From the NCBI GenBank assembly GCA_045110515.1, contig JBGCGD010000087.1, positions 1-34,212 on the forward strand: DNA of 34,212 nt, in the 5' to 3' direction. The translations under genes and the position numbers were made by a program. The DNA comes from Granulosicoccus sp045110515 (GTDB lineage Bacteria > Pseudomonadota > Gammaproteobacteria > Granulosicoccales > Granulosicoccaceae). The notes beneath the pieces were generated by a model. The model was not told where the DNA came from, made no database searches, and was given only the letters and a program-made list of their open reading frames with translations. This document shows, piece by piece, positions 9,060-17,527 of the stretch; position 1 is the stretch's first letter; every line of letters begins with the position of its first letter.

Positions 9060-10255
9060 GAAGTGGCCTCGGGGTTAAGTTGCCTCACGCCATTGCCGGG
9101 TTGCATGACGTAAAAGTCAGCAGTTAAACCGGTGGCTGCTGTATAGGCGCTTCCCACGACTGCTTTAAATTTTTCCACGTCTTCGTTAGGCACAAGGCTA
9201 ACAGTGCAACCGCCGAATCCGGCTCCTGTTAAGCGACTTCCCAATACGTTGTTTTGGCTTCTTGCAAGATTAACAAGCTGGTTGAGAGGTTCGCTGGATA
9301 CTTCGAATAAATCTCGCAGTGAATCGTGTGAGGCATTCATCAGCTGTCCGAATTTTTTCATGTCACCAGACTCCAGCGCAGGAACAGCAGCTCTAACGCG
9401 TGCGTTCTCTTCGCAAATGTGTCTAGCTCTCATTAACGGCGTTTGATCGTCAGCAAATAAAGAAGTGTGTTGATCCAAAAGCTCAGGAGTGAGCTCTGCC
9501 AGGTGCGAGATGTCGATCGACTGTTGCAACAATTCCAAGGCCCTTTCGCATTCAGAAACGCGATCGTTGTACGCGGATTCGTTAAGCTCTCTACGCTGAT
9601 TAGTGTTGGTGGCAATGATAGCTAGGTTTTCTAAATGAAGCGGTACCTGCCGATGTTCAAGCGTATGACAGTCGAGCATCATGGCATGGTTTTCCTGAGC
9701 AAACGCAACAGCGAACTGGTCCATGATCCCGCATTGCATGCCGACAAAATCGTTTTCGGCCGCTTGTGATATTTTGACTTGATCAAGTAGCGACAGCTTA
9801 GTACCCATCAGTGTGTTCAAAGCATGGGCTGTGACGACTTCGATTGAGGCCGATGAACTTAAGCCGGCGCCGTTGGGAACGTTGCCGGAATACAGGCAGT
9901 CAAACCCGTCGAGTTCCACACCGAGCTTGCTAAATTGGTCCAATACACCCAGCGGGTAGTTAATCCAATTGTCACCGTATGTCTGATTAATTTCGAACTG
10001 TTCAAGCTGTGCCATTAAATCGAAATTAGTACTGGCGAAACGGTACTGATTGTTATGGGTTCTGCGAATAAGCAGGGTGGTGCCTTGAGTAATGCCGCAA
10101 GGAAACACCAAGCCGCGGGTGAAGTCAGTGTATTCGCCAATAAGATTGATTCTACCGGGTGCAAAGAAAGTGAATATGGGTTCGTCATTGCGCCCAAACT
10201 TTTGATTGAAACGCTCCAGCAACCGTTCAGTGCTCTGATCGACAATAGCACTCAT
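9056..10255 (-). CDS. galK: Galactokinase
   Basis: A 399-residue GHMP kinase that phosphorylates galactose at C1. The galactokinase signature GRINLIGEYTDF is at 34-45, the ATP-binding GNVPNGAGLSSSAS at 124-137, and Asp179 in GIMDQF is the expected catalytic base with Arg35. The C-terminal LTGAGFGGC motif is present. The frame extends seven codons further to 10276, but the ATG at 10255 overlaps the alpha-galactosidase stop as ATGA, which argues for coupled translation and this start. Its product feeds GalT, encoded next with a 4-base overlap. Confidence 0.97.
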   Translation of the reverse strand: MSAIVDQSTERLLERFNQKFGRNDEPIFTFFAPGRINLIGEYTDFTRGLVFPCGITQGTTLLIRRTHNNQYRFASTNFDLMAQLEQFEINQTYGDNWINYPLGVLDQFSKLGVELDGFDCLYSGNVPNGAGLSSSASIEVVTAHALNTLMGTKLSLLDQVKISQAAENDFVGMQCGIMDQFAVAFAQENHAMMLDCHTLEHRQVPLHLENLAIIATNTNQRRELNESAYNDRVSECERALELLQQSIDISHLAELTPELLDQHTSLFADDQTPLMRARHICEENARVRAAVPALESGDMKKFGQLMNASHDSLRDLFEVSSEPLNQLVNLARSQNNVLGSRLTGAGFGGCTVSLVPNEDVEKFKAVVGSAYTAATGLTADFYVMQPGNGVRQLNPEATS

Positions 10256-12390
10256 TGGACAAGCTCCTTGTGGCAACCGACTAACACGGCTGACTGCGGT
10301 GGCATCACAGGCAGAGGCACACCAATTTTCATGAGTAGATCACCTGTGGTGGTCACTTCGTTTTCACACCAATGAGGCATTATTGCGTTAAACGGTGCTA
10401 GATCGGCAACGTTAATACTTTCCAGTTTAACCGTGTAATTCATAGCCGGGTCTAAACCCCGTAATCGTAAGTTACCGGGTTTACTGGCTTTAAGGTTGCT
10501 GCAGGCGACGATGCTGAAAAAAGCTTTATCCTTGGCAGCGTCGACGTTGCCGCTGGCAAGTATTGCTGGCGAGTCAGTGGGTATCTGCCAATAGGTCGCG
10601 TTTGATAACCAATCACGATTAGCCTTATACAACTGTGTGTAGTGCTGCAGCGTAATGACATCCTGTGGGTCCAGGCGACGTGCATCCAGCTCAAATCCAA
10701 ACTGACCCTGCAGTGCGACGATAGCGCGCGTATGTAAGCTGGTCACTCGTCCAGTCAGATGTGCAGTCTTGTGACCAACATGTGCTCCCATAATTTCCGG
10801 AGGCATAAATCGTAGGAAGCCCTGTTGAATACTCGAGCGTTCAATAGGGTCGATGTTGTCGGATGTCCATACACGTCCAGTGTGTTCTAACACGGCCATA
10901 TCAATACGGGCACCCCCCGACGCACAACTCTCAATTTCAAGTCTAGGGCAAACGCTGAGTATTCTAGCGAGTAGTCGATATAGCGCCTTTGGCTGCTTAG
11001 CAGCCTGTGCTGAATTTCCATCGCCAGCTAACACCAAATCGCGGTTTTGATCCCACTTGATGTAGTCAATTGCATACTCATGAACCAGAGAGGTGATTCG
11101 CTCGAAAAGATAATCAGATACTTCATCTTTTGACACGTCAAGAACCAGCTGATTGCGTGCTAATGGTGTATCGATACCGTTCACGTGCAAAGCCCAGTTG
11201 GGATGGGCGCGGTACAAATCACTGTCAGGATTAACCATCTCAGGCTCAAACCAAAGACCGAATTGCATACCGTGTTGGCGGACCCGATCTACAATGGGTT
11301 GAAGTCCGTTTGGATAAACAGATTCATCAACATACCAATCACCTAAGCCTGCATTGTCTGTGCGACGGTGCAGGAACCATCCATCGTCTAAAACAAATCG
11401 TTCAGCGCCGATACCTGCGGCTGCATCAATTAACGAGAATAACGCATCTTCATCGTGGTTGAAGTAAAGAGCCTCCCAGCTATTGGCGTGTATAGGGCGC
11501 GTGTTGCGAGTCCACTCCGGCAGTACAGAGCTGCGCATGTATCGATGAAATCGTTGCGTGCATTGATTCATACCTTGCCCACGAGAAAACACCATTGCGG
11601 GAGTAGAGACTTCTTCACCTGCTTTGAGGATGCATTCACCCGGTAGATAGTGAACACCGCACTGCAACGATATTTCGTTGGTACTCAGTTGCTCCACGCG
11701 CAGGCTGAAATTGCCGCTCCAGGCGAGGTGAGAAAACAAGACGTCACCATTGTCTTCGCAAAAACCAGCGCTGCCCAACACCATGCTCGGTGAGTGTTCA
11801 TGACTGGTCCGGCCATGTAGGTTGCTGATGTCGATTCTTCCCCGAGTGATATCACGTCGGTAAGTTTGATTCTCCAGCCCCCACCGGCCGTGTTGTGTTT
11901 GACATTCCCTGAAATGGCGGGGAACCGGGAGCGTTCCAGCAGCAAGCCAGTCAACGGTAAGGTCAGTTTCAGCGGTATTGATCAGCCGAGTGGCCATGGT
12001 TGCCACGTCGCTTTCAGCATGCAATGTCAGAATAATTTCTACTTTGAGTTCGGCGTTTTCATCCACCAATGTGATGCTCAGCACCTGACCATCAACCTCG
12101 ACTGACTGCGTATTCAGCCGATGCGCAAATTGTCTTCCAGAACGATGAGCTGATAGGGCCGGGGAGGCGACATAGGAAGTGCTCGCTTGCGGGAAGAGCG
12201 AAAGCGGGGTGACTTTATCCCGCGTGCCGAATGCCAGCGCCGTATCGTCTAGGGCCAATAAGGATTCAACGGATACATCTAAACCTAATCGGCTACCTGA
12301 CCAGAATAGTCTGGGCACGTCATGATCCTGAACCACTAAGAGAGTGGTGGAGGTGCCATCTAATCGCCAGATTGTCGGTTGAGTGGACAT
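10252..12390 (-). CDS. Alpha-galactosidase, glycoside hydrolase family 36
   Basis: A 712-residue GH36 enzyme that removes alpha-1,6-linked or similar terminal galactose. An N-terminal beta-sandwich spans about 1-300. The barrel begins at NSWEALYFNHDED (303-315) and has LDDGWF near 334-339. Asp447 in YIKWDQNR is the nucleophile and Asp511 in WTSDNIDP the acid/base. ESCASGGARID (487-497) is also family-typical. No signal peptide is present, so it works in the cytoplasm on imported sugar such as melibiose, raffinose-type oligosaccharides or galactosylglycerol. It is the first gene of the operon and diverges from iclR, 279 bases away. No clear ribosome binding site precedes the ATG at 12390. Confidence 0.95.
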   Translation of the reverse strand: MSTQPTIWRLDGTSTTLLVVQDHDVPRLFWSGSRLGLDVSVESLLALDDTALAFGTRDKVTPLSLFPQASTSYVASPALSAHRSGRQFAHRLNTQSVEVDGQVLSITLVDENAELKVEIILTLHAESDVATMATRLINTAETDLTVDWLAAGTLPVPRHFRECQTQHGRWGLENQTYRRDITRGRIDISNLHGRTSHEHSPSMVLGSAGFCEDNGDVLFSHLAWSGNFSLRVEQLSTNEISLQCGVHYLPGECILKAGEEVSTPAMVFSRGQGMNQCTQRFHRYMRSSVLPEWTRNTRPIHANSWEALYFNHDEDALFSLIDAAAGIGAERFVLDDGWFLHRRTDNAGLGDWYVDESVYPNGLQPIVDRVRQHGMQFGLWFEPEMVNPDSDLYRAHPNWALHVNGIDTPLARNQLVLDVSKDEVSDYLFERITSLVHEYAIDYIKWDQNRDLVLAGDGNSAQAAKQPKALYRLLARILSVCPRLEIESCASGGARIDMAVLEHTGRVWTSDNIDPIERSSIQQGFLRFMPPEIMGAHVGHKTAHLTGRVTSLHTRAIVALQGQFGFELDARRLDPQDVITLQHYTQLYKANRDWLSNATYWQIPTDSPAILASGNVDAAKDKAFFSIVACSNLKASKPGNLRLRGLDPAMNYTVKLESINVADLAPFNAIMPHWCENEVTTTGDLLMKIGVPLPVMPPQSAVLVGCHKELVQ

Positions 12391-12571
12391 GGGTGGATCG
12401 TTTGCTCGAGATTCGTGTTATTGCGGTGTGGCCGAAATGTCTAAACATGCGCCAATGGCTACTTGGTCAGGTTACCCGGTCGGAACCATCATTCGCATGT
12501 GAGGCGGTACGAAATCAGAAGATTCAGATTACGCTGGCTTGGGTATTCAGAGCAATCTGGTGAATTTGTAC

Positions 12572-12607
12572 ATTGCACGTGACGAATAATAGTGGAACAA
12601 TGTTCCA
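12572..12607. promoter_or_regulatory. Candidate IclR operator over divergent promoters
   Basis: A perfect inverted repeat TGGAACA-A-TGTTCCA lies at 12593-12607 between the alpha-galactosidase and iclR genes. It resembles known IclR-family sites such as the KdgR type (TGAAAC...GTTTCA). On the plus strand TTGCAC (12573-12578) and AACAAT (12596-12601) are 17 bases apart. On the minus strand TTGTTC (12595-12600 read in reverse) and TGCAAT (12572-12577 in reverse) are also 17 apart. The palindrome overlaps one element of each, so a bound IclR could repress both directions. The palindrome is certain; the promoter boxes are weak matches. Confidence 0.6.
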
Positions 12608-12669
12608 AAATTATAAGATCGACGGTTAAAAGCTGTCAATTGAAAAAGGCAAAGTGATATCGCTTATTT

Positions 12670-13506
12670 ATGACTGAAGATTCTAAAAGTACTGAATCTG
12701 TGAAAGGAAGCCCTGCCGGAGGCACTCGGAGAGCCGCTGGAGGAGTGGTGCGCGCCATTCATTTGCTGGATCTCATTGTGGCTGAAGGACCTCTGCGATT
12801 TGCAGAATTGGAAGAACTCAGCGCAATTCCAAAAGCGACCTTGCATCGATTACTCAACGAACTAGCAGACGAGCGATTAATTCAACTGGACGAGCGCTCT
12901 TTAACGTGGTCATCGGGATACCGAATACTCGAATTGGCCAATCGTATATGGACGCGTTCTGACATCCGCGTGCTCGCACGGGATCAGCTGCTAGCGCTGA
13001 ACGCGCTCAGTGGTGAGACTGTGCAAATTGCCGTGCTAGCAGATACGCATGTCGTGGTTATTGATCATGTCGAAAGTACGCGCAGTGTCAGGCACTCTAT
13101 CAGTGTGGGTAACCGTGAGCCGGTGTATTGCACTGGAACAGGAAAAGTGTTGTTGGCTTGGTGCGATGAAAAGCAACAAAGCGATATCATGGGCAGAATC
13201 TCATTTGCGCGCTTTACGCCCAACACAATTACTGACAAAGTAGCCCTGTCGAAAGAACTGAACAAAGTAAGTCAGCAAGGGTTTGCCATCGATGGGGAGG
13301 AGCGATTTTTGGGCTCACGTTCGATAGCAGCGCCAGTTGTAGACTCTACCGGAAGGGCTATTGCAGGATTGAGTATTACAGCCCCTGCATTCAGAACTTC
13401 GGAAGATGAATTGGCTAGTTGGCGCGATTCACTGATCGCAGCAGCCGCGGAAATATCCAGGCGTCAGGCACCTCGTACAGGCGTCTCTCCGGAATCTCCA
13501 CACTAG
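12670..13506 (+). CDS. IclR family transcriptional regulator
   Basis: A 278-residue regulator. A winged HTH lies at about 24-85, with AELEELSAIPKATLHRLLNEL as the helix-turn-helix, and is followed by the IclR effector domain with VGNREPVYCTGTGKVLLAW. It starts 279 bases from the divergent alpha-galactosidase gene and precedes the sugar ATPase gene by 71 bases. This makes it the likely local regulator of galactoside import and breakdown, with a galactoside or galactose metabolite as effector. The first 20 residues are a Ser/Gly/Arg-rich tail without known role. No strong ribosome binding site is seen before the ATG. Confidence 0.92.
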   Translation: MTEDSKSTESVKGSPAGGTRRAAGGVVRAIHLLDLIVAEGPLRFAELEELSAIPKATLHRLLNELADERLIQLDERSLTWSSGYRILELANRIWTRSDIRVLARDQLLALNALSGETVQIAVLADTHVVVIDHVESTRSVRHSISVGNREPVYCTGTGKVLLAWCDEKQQSDIMGRISFARFTPNTITDKVALSKELNKVSQQGFAIDGEERFLGSRSIAAPVVDSTGRAIAGLSITAPAFRTSEDELASWRDSLIAAAAEISRRQAPRTGVSPESPH

Positions 13507-13577
13507 CGACAGGAATGTACGTTTTATAGAGTTGTCGGTTGACTCGTTTTATCGTAAGACCAACGGAGACAAGAGCA

Positions 13578-14678
13578 ATGGCTGAAGTTGAACTACGTAA
13601 AGCCTTTAAACGCTACGGTGATGCAGAAGTTATTCATGGCGTAGACATGAAGCTGCCCAGTGGGGAATTTATCGTATTTGTCGGTCCATCGGGCTGTGGC
13701 AAATCAACATTGTTACGCATGATTGCGGGTCTGGAAGAGACGTCTGAAGGTTCCATTCATATCAAAGGCCGTGATGTGACTCAGGTAGAAGCCGTTGATA
13801 GAGGAATCGCTATGGTGTTTCAGTCATATGCACTTTACCCACACATGACTGTTGCCGAAAACATGGGATTCGGATTACGAATGGGAGGTGCAGACAAAGA
13901 GGAGGTAGCGAAAAAAGTGGGTATTGCTGCAAAGACGCTTCAACTAGAGCAACTGCTAGATCGCAAGCCCAAAAATTTGTCGGGTGGCCAACGACAACGA
14001 GTTGCCATCGGGCGCGCTATTGTACGAAATCCTGATGTATTTTTGTTTGATGAACCACTATCAAACTTAGATGCTGAACTGCGTGTTGAAATGCGATTGC
14101 AGATTGCACAGTTACACAACGAGCTTAATGCGACCATGATCTACGTCACCCATGATCAGGTTGAAGCCATGACAATGGCCGATAAGATTGTGGTTCTCAG
14201 ATCAGGCTATGTCGAACAAATCGGATCACCACTAGAGCTATATCATCATCCCGATAATCTGTTTGTTGCAGGTTTTATCGGCTCACCAAAAATGAATTTC
14301 ATTGATGTCACCATTAAAGAGGGCAGTGCAACTCAGGCTATTGTGGAGCTGCCTGATGCATCGACGGCAACGGTGGATGTAGATGCATCGCGTGCAACTG
14401 CGGGTGACAAAGCAACTCTAGGCATACGGCCTGAAGACGCCGGTGGCGACTCAGGAGATTTTTTAATGTCCATGAAAGTTGATGTCGCAGAACGACTGGG
14501 CGGATCTACCTTTCTTTATGGGCAGTGTGGTGGAATGAAACACTTTGTCGTTCAGCGGCCGGGAATGGAGGCGACTGGTCATGGTGATGACATCACGCTA
14601 AACATTCCGGCGCATCGATGCTACTTGTTTGATGGCGAAGGATGGGCTTTTGAGAGAAAAGTAGAAAGTACCAGTTAA
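13578..14678 (+). CDS. Sugar ABC transporter ATP-binding protein, UgpC/MsmK/MalK type
   Basis: A 366-residue ATPase. Walker A GPSGCGKST is at 36-44, the Q-loop Gln at 82, the LSGGQ signature at 134-138, Walker B FLFDEP at 155-160 and the switch His at 192. The C-terminal TOBE region (about 235-366) is typical of CUT1 importers. The frame opens 13 codons earlier, but the ATG at 13578 has GGAGAC upstream and gives the family start MAEVELRKAFKRYG. It is separated from its probable permeases by the whole operon and lies beside the regulator gene instead. UgpC-type ATPases often serve several importers, so it may not be specific. Confidence 0.94.
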   Translation: MAEVELRKAFKRYGDAEVIHGVDMKLPSGEFIVFVGPSGCGKSTLLRMIAGLEETSEGSIHIKGRDVTQVEAVDRGIAMVFQSYALYPHMTVAENMGFGLRMGGADKEEVAKKVGIAAKTLQLEQLLDRKPKNLSGGQRQRVAIGRAIVRNPDVFLFDEPLSNLDAELRVEMRLQIAQLHNELNATMIYVTHDQVEAMTMADKIVVLRSGYVEQIGSPLELYHHPDNLFVAGFIGSPKMNFIDVTIKEGSATQAIVELPDASTATVDVDASRATAGDKATLGIRPEDAGGDSGDFLMSMKVDVAERLGGSTFLYGQCGGMKHFVVQRPGMEATGHGDDITLNIPAHRCYLFDGEGWAFERKVESTS

Positions 14679-14696
14679 CTATTTTCTACCAAACTT

Positions 14697-14727
14697 AAAA
14701 AAGGCCGCTGAGAGCGGCCTTTTTTTG
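14697..14727. terminator. Rho-independent terminator, probably bidirectional
   Basis: The stem GGCCGCT/AGCGGCC with loop GAG (14703-14719) is flanked by an A run on the left and eight T on the right. It therefore works as an intrinsic terminator for the ATPase gene on the plus strand and, by symmetry, for the aminotransferase gene on the minus strand. It lies 18 bases past the ATPase stop and 15 bases past the aminotransferase stop. Confidence 0.92.
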
Positions 14728-14742
14728 TTTTGCAGATTTGTC

Positions 14743-16098
14743 TTATAGACTGCTATGCACATCGTTCAGTGCATCAGCAACTGCATCAAACATCTCGTCT
14801 ATTTGTTCATCGTTAATGATCAGCGGTGGGCAAAAGGCAACGCTGTCCCCAGGCGTCGCTCGAAGAATAAGATTTCTCTTGCGAGCGGCTGCCATCACTT
14901 TGGCTGCCATTTTCTGCTCTGCCGGGTATTGTTCTTTTGTCGATTTGTCGGCGACGAGTTCGATTGCGCCAATAAGCCCAACGCTTCGTGCCTGACCGAC
15001 TAAGGGGTGGTTCTGTAATGCCTGAACACGCTCTTCAAAATGCGGTGCTCTGTCTTTGACATTGCTGAAAATATTATCTGACTCATAAATATTTAACGTT
15101 TCAAGGGCCACGGCAGCTGATACGGGATGACCACCGTAGGTTGTGCCCGTTCCGAACACGCCTAGCTGATCGCTGTACCCCTGGAACGTGTCATAGAGAT
15201 GATCAGATACCAATACCGCACCGATGGGTAGGTATGCGGATGAGAGTTGTTTAGCGCAGGTCATAATATCGGGCTTAATGTTGTACGTATCACTTCCCCA
15301 AGTGTTTCCGGTTCGACCAAAGCCACAAATGACCTCATCGGCGATAAACAAAATATCGTGCTTTTTTAGCACGGCTTGTACTTTTTCAAAGTAGGTTTTT
15401 GGAGGGATCACCACCCCACCTGCACCCATAACGGGTTCTGCAATGAAAGCTGCAATGGTATCTGCACCGGCATTCACAATTTGCTCATCTAAAGATTGCG
15501 CTAAGCGACTGGCGTAAGCCTCTTCGGATTCACCTTGCTCAGCATGTCGATAATGGTGAGGTGTCTCTACGTGCATAACAGGAATCGCGGGTAAATCGAA
15601 ACCATCCTGTGCATAGGGTAGCCCGGTCAAGCTGCCAGCGGCTACTGTGACTCCGTGATAACCACGAAGCCTTGCGATGATCGTCTTCTTTGTTCGTCGA
15701 CCTAGCGCGTTGTTGTAGTACCAAGCCATTTTTACCGCGGTATCGACGGCTTCTGATCCTGAGTTGACGAAGAACGCTTTGCCGATTCCTTCTGGCGCCA
15801 TTTGGACTAGACGTTTAGACAGTTCGATCGCTGGAGGTGTTGATCGATGCGTAAACATGTGAGAGTACGGGAGCTTTGCAAATTGCTTGGCGGCCGCATC
15901 TATTAAGCGTTGTTCATTGAACCCTAACGATGTGCACCAAAGACCTGCCATACCCTCAAGCAGGCGGTTCCCTTGATCGTCCCAAACATAGACACCATCG
16001 CCTTTTTCAATAATAAAGGGTCCATCTGCTTGGTGGCCCGACAAGTTGGTAAATGGGTGTAGGGCGAACTGTTTGTCAGCTTCATTAAGAGAGGTCAT
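14743..16098 (-). CDS. Class III aminotransferase, putrescine/omega-amino acid:pyruvate type
   Basis: A 451-residue PLP enzyme. The N-terminal part has LEGMAGLWCTSLGF (48-60), a pattern of SpuC-like and omega-amino acid:pyruvate enzymes. GSEAVDT (114-120) binds the cofactor phosphate, Asp254 in FIADEVICGFGRTG contacts the pyridine N, and Lys283 in CAKQLSSAYLP is the Schiff-base Lys. A C-terminal domain completes the usual length. The donor is probably a terminal amine such as putrescine, beta-alanine, taurine or GABA. The PuuA/PuuB genes at the far end of the window make a polyamine role plausible but do not prove it. The histidine phosphatase gene lies 21 bases upstream on the same strand. 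Confidence 0.88.
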   Translation of the reverse strand: MTSLNEADKQFALHPFTNLSGHQADGPFIIEKGDGVYVWDDQGNRLLEGMAGLWCTSLGFNEQRLIDAAAKQFAKLPYSHMFTHRSTPPAIELSKRLVQMAPEGIGKAFFVNSGSEAVDTAVKMAWYYNNALGRRTKKTIIARLRGYHGVTVAAGSLTGLPYAQDGFDLPAIPVMHVETPHHYRHAEQGESEEAYASRLAQSLDEQIVNAGADTIAAFIAEPVMGAGGVVIPPKTYFEKVQAVLKKHDILFIADEVICGFGRTGNTWGSDTYNIKPDIMTCAKQLSSAYLPIGAVLVSDHLYDTFQGYSDQLGVFGTGTTYGGHPVSAAVALETLNIYESDNIFSNVKDRAPHFEERVQALQNHPLVGQARSVGLIGAIELVADKSTKEQYPAEQKMAAKVMAAARKRNLILRATPGDSVAFCPPLIINDEQIDEMFDAVADALNDVHSSL

Positions 16099-16119
16099 AG
16101 TCGTGGCCTGGAAAATTGC

Positions 16120-16788
16120 TTATATGAGCGTGATTAAGGAAGGATCGTTGTGTACCTGCAAATGGGGTACGGTATTGAAATCTACGAGTCTGGCTTTTTT
16201 GCCATCAAAATGCAGAGTGGTTATGGATGAATTACGAATCCGCCAAATCGCATCGATAGTGTGTTCAAAATCGAGATTTAATATGACGGAAACTATGCTG
16301 GCAATGACGCCACCTGATGTGAAAAAAACAGGGTCGCGGTTGTCCGCGGAAGTTTCATGGAGATCCTTCACGCTTTGCCAGCCGCGTGCATAAAAATCAT
16401 TCCAAGGTTCGGCACTGTGTTCGTTCAGATGAGTGCTGTTGTCGCGCCAGCGTTGCATTATTCCCAAATAGTCTTCGAAGGTCATGGTCTCGGCGTAATC
16501 ACTTTTGGCACCTTGACCAAAAACGGAATCGACCACATTGTGATCATATTCGTTCAAACCGGTGTGAACCGATGGAGTGGGTGCGTCTTGTAATGATCGC
16601 AGCGAAAGTTCGGCGGTATCACGTTGGCGCAGTAGTGAGCCGTGAAATGTCTTGCCCGGCGTAAATCCCTGCTTGGCCCACCAGTCTCCGAGCAAAACAG
16701 CCTGTTTCCGACCCAGTTCAGACAGTCTGTCATAGTTATCGGTACCAGCTGAGGCTTGGCCGTGACGAACAAGATAAAGCATGCTCAT
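16120..16788 (-). CDS. Histidine phosphatase family protein (phosphoglycerate mutase-like)
   Basis: About 222 residues. LVRHGQAS near the start is the RHG motif with the phospho-accepting His. TAELSLRSL and a later FTSGGVIASIVS, which stands where the second catalytic His motif (usually SHG) is expected, follow. In this second motif Gly-Gly takes the His place, so catalysis may be altered. The frame is open to 16926, but the earlier residues do not look like the family and the start MSMLYLVRHGQ at 16788 (or the ATG at 16782) fits. Its substrate is unknown. It precedes the aminotransferase gene in a likely two-gene operon. Confidence 0.82.
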   Translation of the reverse strand: MSMLYLVRHGQASAGTDNYDRLSELGRKQAVLLGDWWAKQGFTPGKTFHGSLLRQRDTAELSLRSLQDAPTPSVHTGLNEYDHNVVDSVFGQGAKSDYAETMTFEDYLGIMQRWRDNSTHLNEHSAEPWNDFYARGWQSVKDLHETSADNRDPVFFTSGGVIASIVSVILNLDFEHTIDAIWRIRNSSITTLHFDGKKARLVDFNTVPHLQVHNDPSLITLI

Positions 16789-17078
16789 AAACGAGTGAAT
16801 CCGTATGGACTTTTTATATGTTGGGAGAGTAACGAAAATTCCTTGTTTTCGCTGATTGGCTTTATTAATTAATCTGGTGTGCTTGGGTAGCGCGAGATAT
16901 CCCAATTTATTTCGATTGGTCATCACACTTTAGAATTGAAGTGTCTGCTGGGTGCTCTCCAGTCCACAAAACCGGTGTGTATCTTGCGCAGTCTGCCAAG
17001 CTGGGGGTTCAGTGAACACAATGAGTACCGCTAGTAGTCGTTAGTAACCGAGAAGATTAGGCCAAGGGCTTTGATAAT

Positions 17079-17519
17079 ATGAGCACCAGCGCACAAAAAG
17101 TGATCAATCAGGAAGACCCCGAGCTGACCAATGTGGTGCATAGTGAGGGGGCAGCTCAGCGCAAGGTGTTGCTTGTTGATGAACAGGCCCACATTCTGCG
17201 TGTTATTAGAATGAACCTGGGGCGACACGGCTATGAAGTCGATATGGCCCTGAGTGTTGAGAATGCGCTTTGCCTGATTCGTGAGAATCACTATGACGTC
17301 GTTATTATAACCAGCGATCTTCCTGACATGAGCGCAAAAAGATTGTGTGAAAAACTGGAGCATCAGTTAGTGAACAACCGCCCTTTGATTCTTGTCGGAG
17401 CTCGCGAAGACGAAGAAACTTGGTTAGATTCATCCGAGGTGGCCGAGCGTTTGGATGTTCCCGTAAGCCTGCGTTGGATTGTCGCGCGTCTAAGTGAGGC
17501 CTTTGGCGACTACAACTAG
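17079..17519 (+). CDS. Degenerate response-regulator receiver domain protein
   Basis: A single-domain CheY-like protein of 146 residues with a free N-terminal tail of about 28 residues. Beta1 KVLLVDEQAHIL carries the acidic pair Asp34-Glu35. In beta3, HYDVVIITSDLPDMS aligns without gaps to the usual YDLVLLDLMMPDMDG, which puts Thr78 at the phospho-Asp position. The conserved Ser/Thr after beta4 is Gly107, and the Lys of the KP motif is Val127 before Pro128. Three of the switch residues are therefore missing, so normal phosphorylation is unlikely. The stop lies 8 bases before the GGDEF-EAL gene, so the two probably act together. No histidine kinase is nearby. Confidence 0.85.
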   Translation: MSTSAQKVINQEDPELTNVVHSEGAAQRKVLLVDEQAHILRVIRMNLGRHGYEVDMALSVENALCLIRENHYDVVIITSDLPDMSAKRLCEKLEHQLVNNRPLILVGAREDEETWLDSSEVAERLDVPVSLRWIVARLSEAFGDYN

Positions 17520-17527
17520 CTTTAACT

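Noticed and set aside
16925..16944. Hairpin ACACTT/AAGTGT between histidine phosphatase and receiver genes
   Set aside because: Six pairs with an eight-base loop and no T run; too weak to call.
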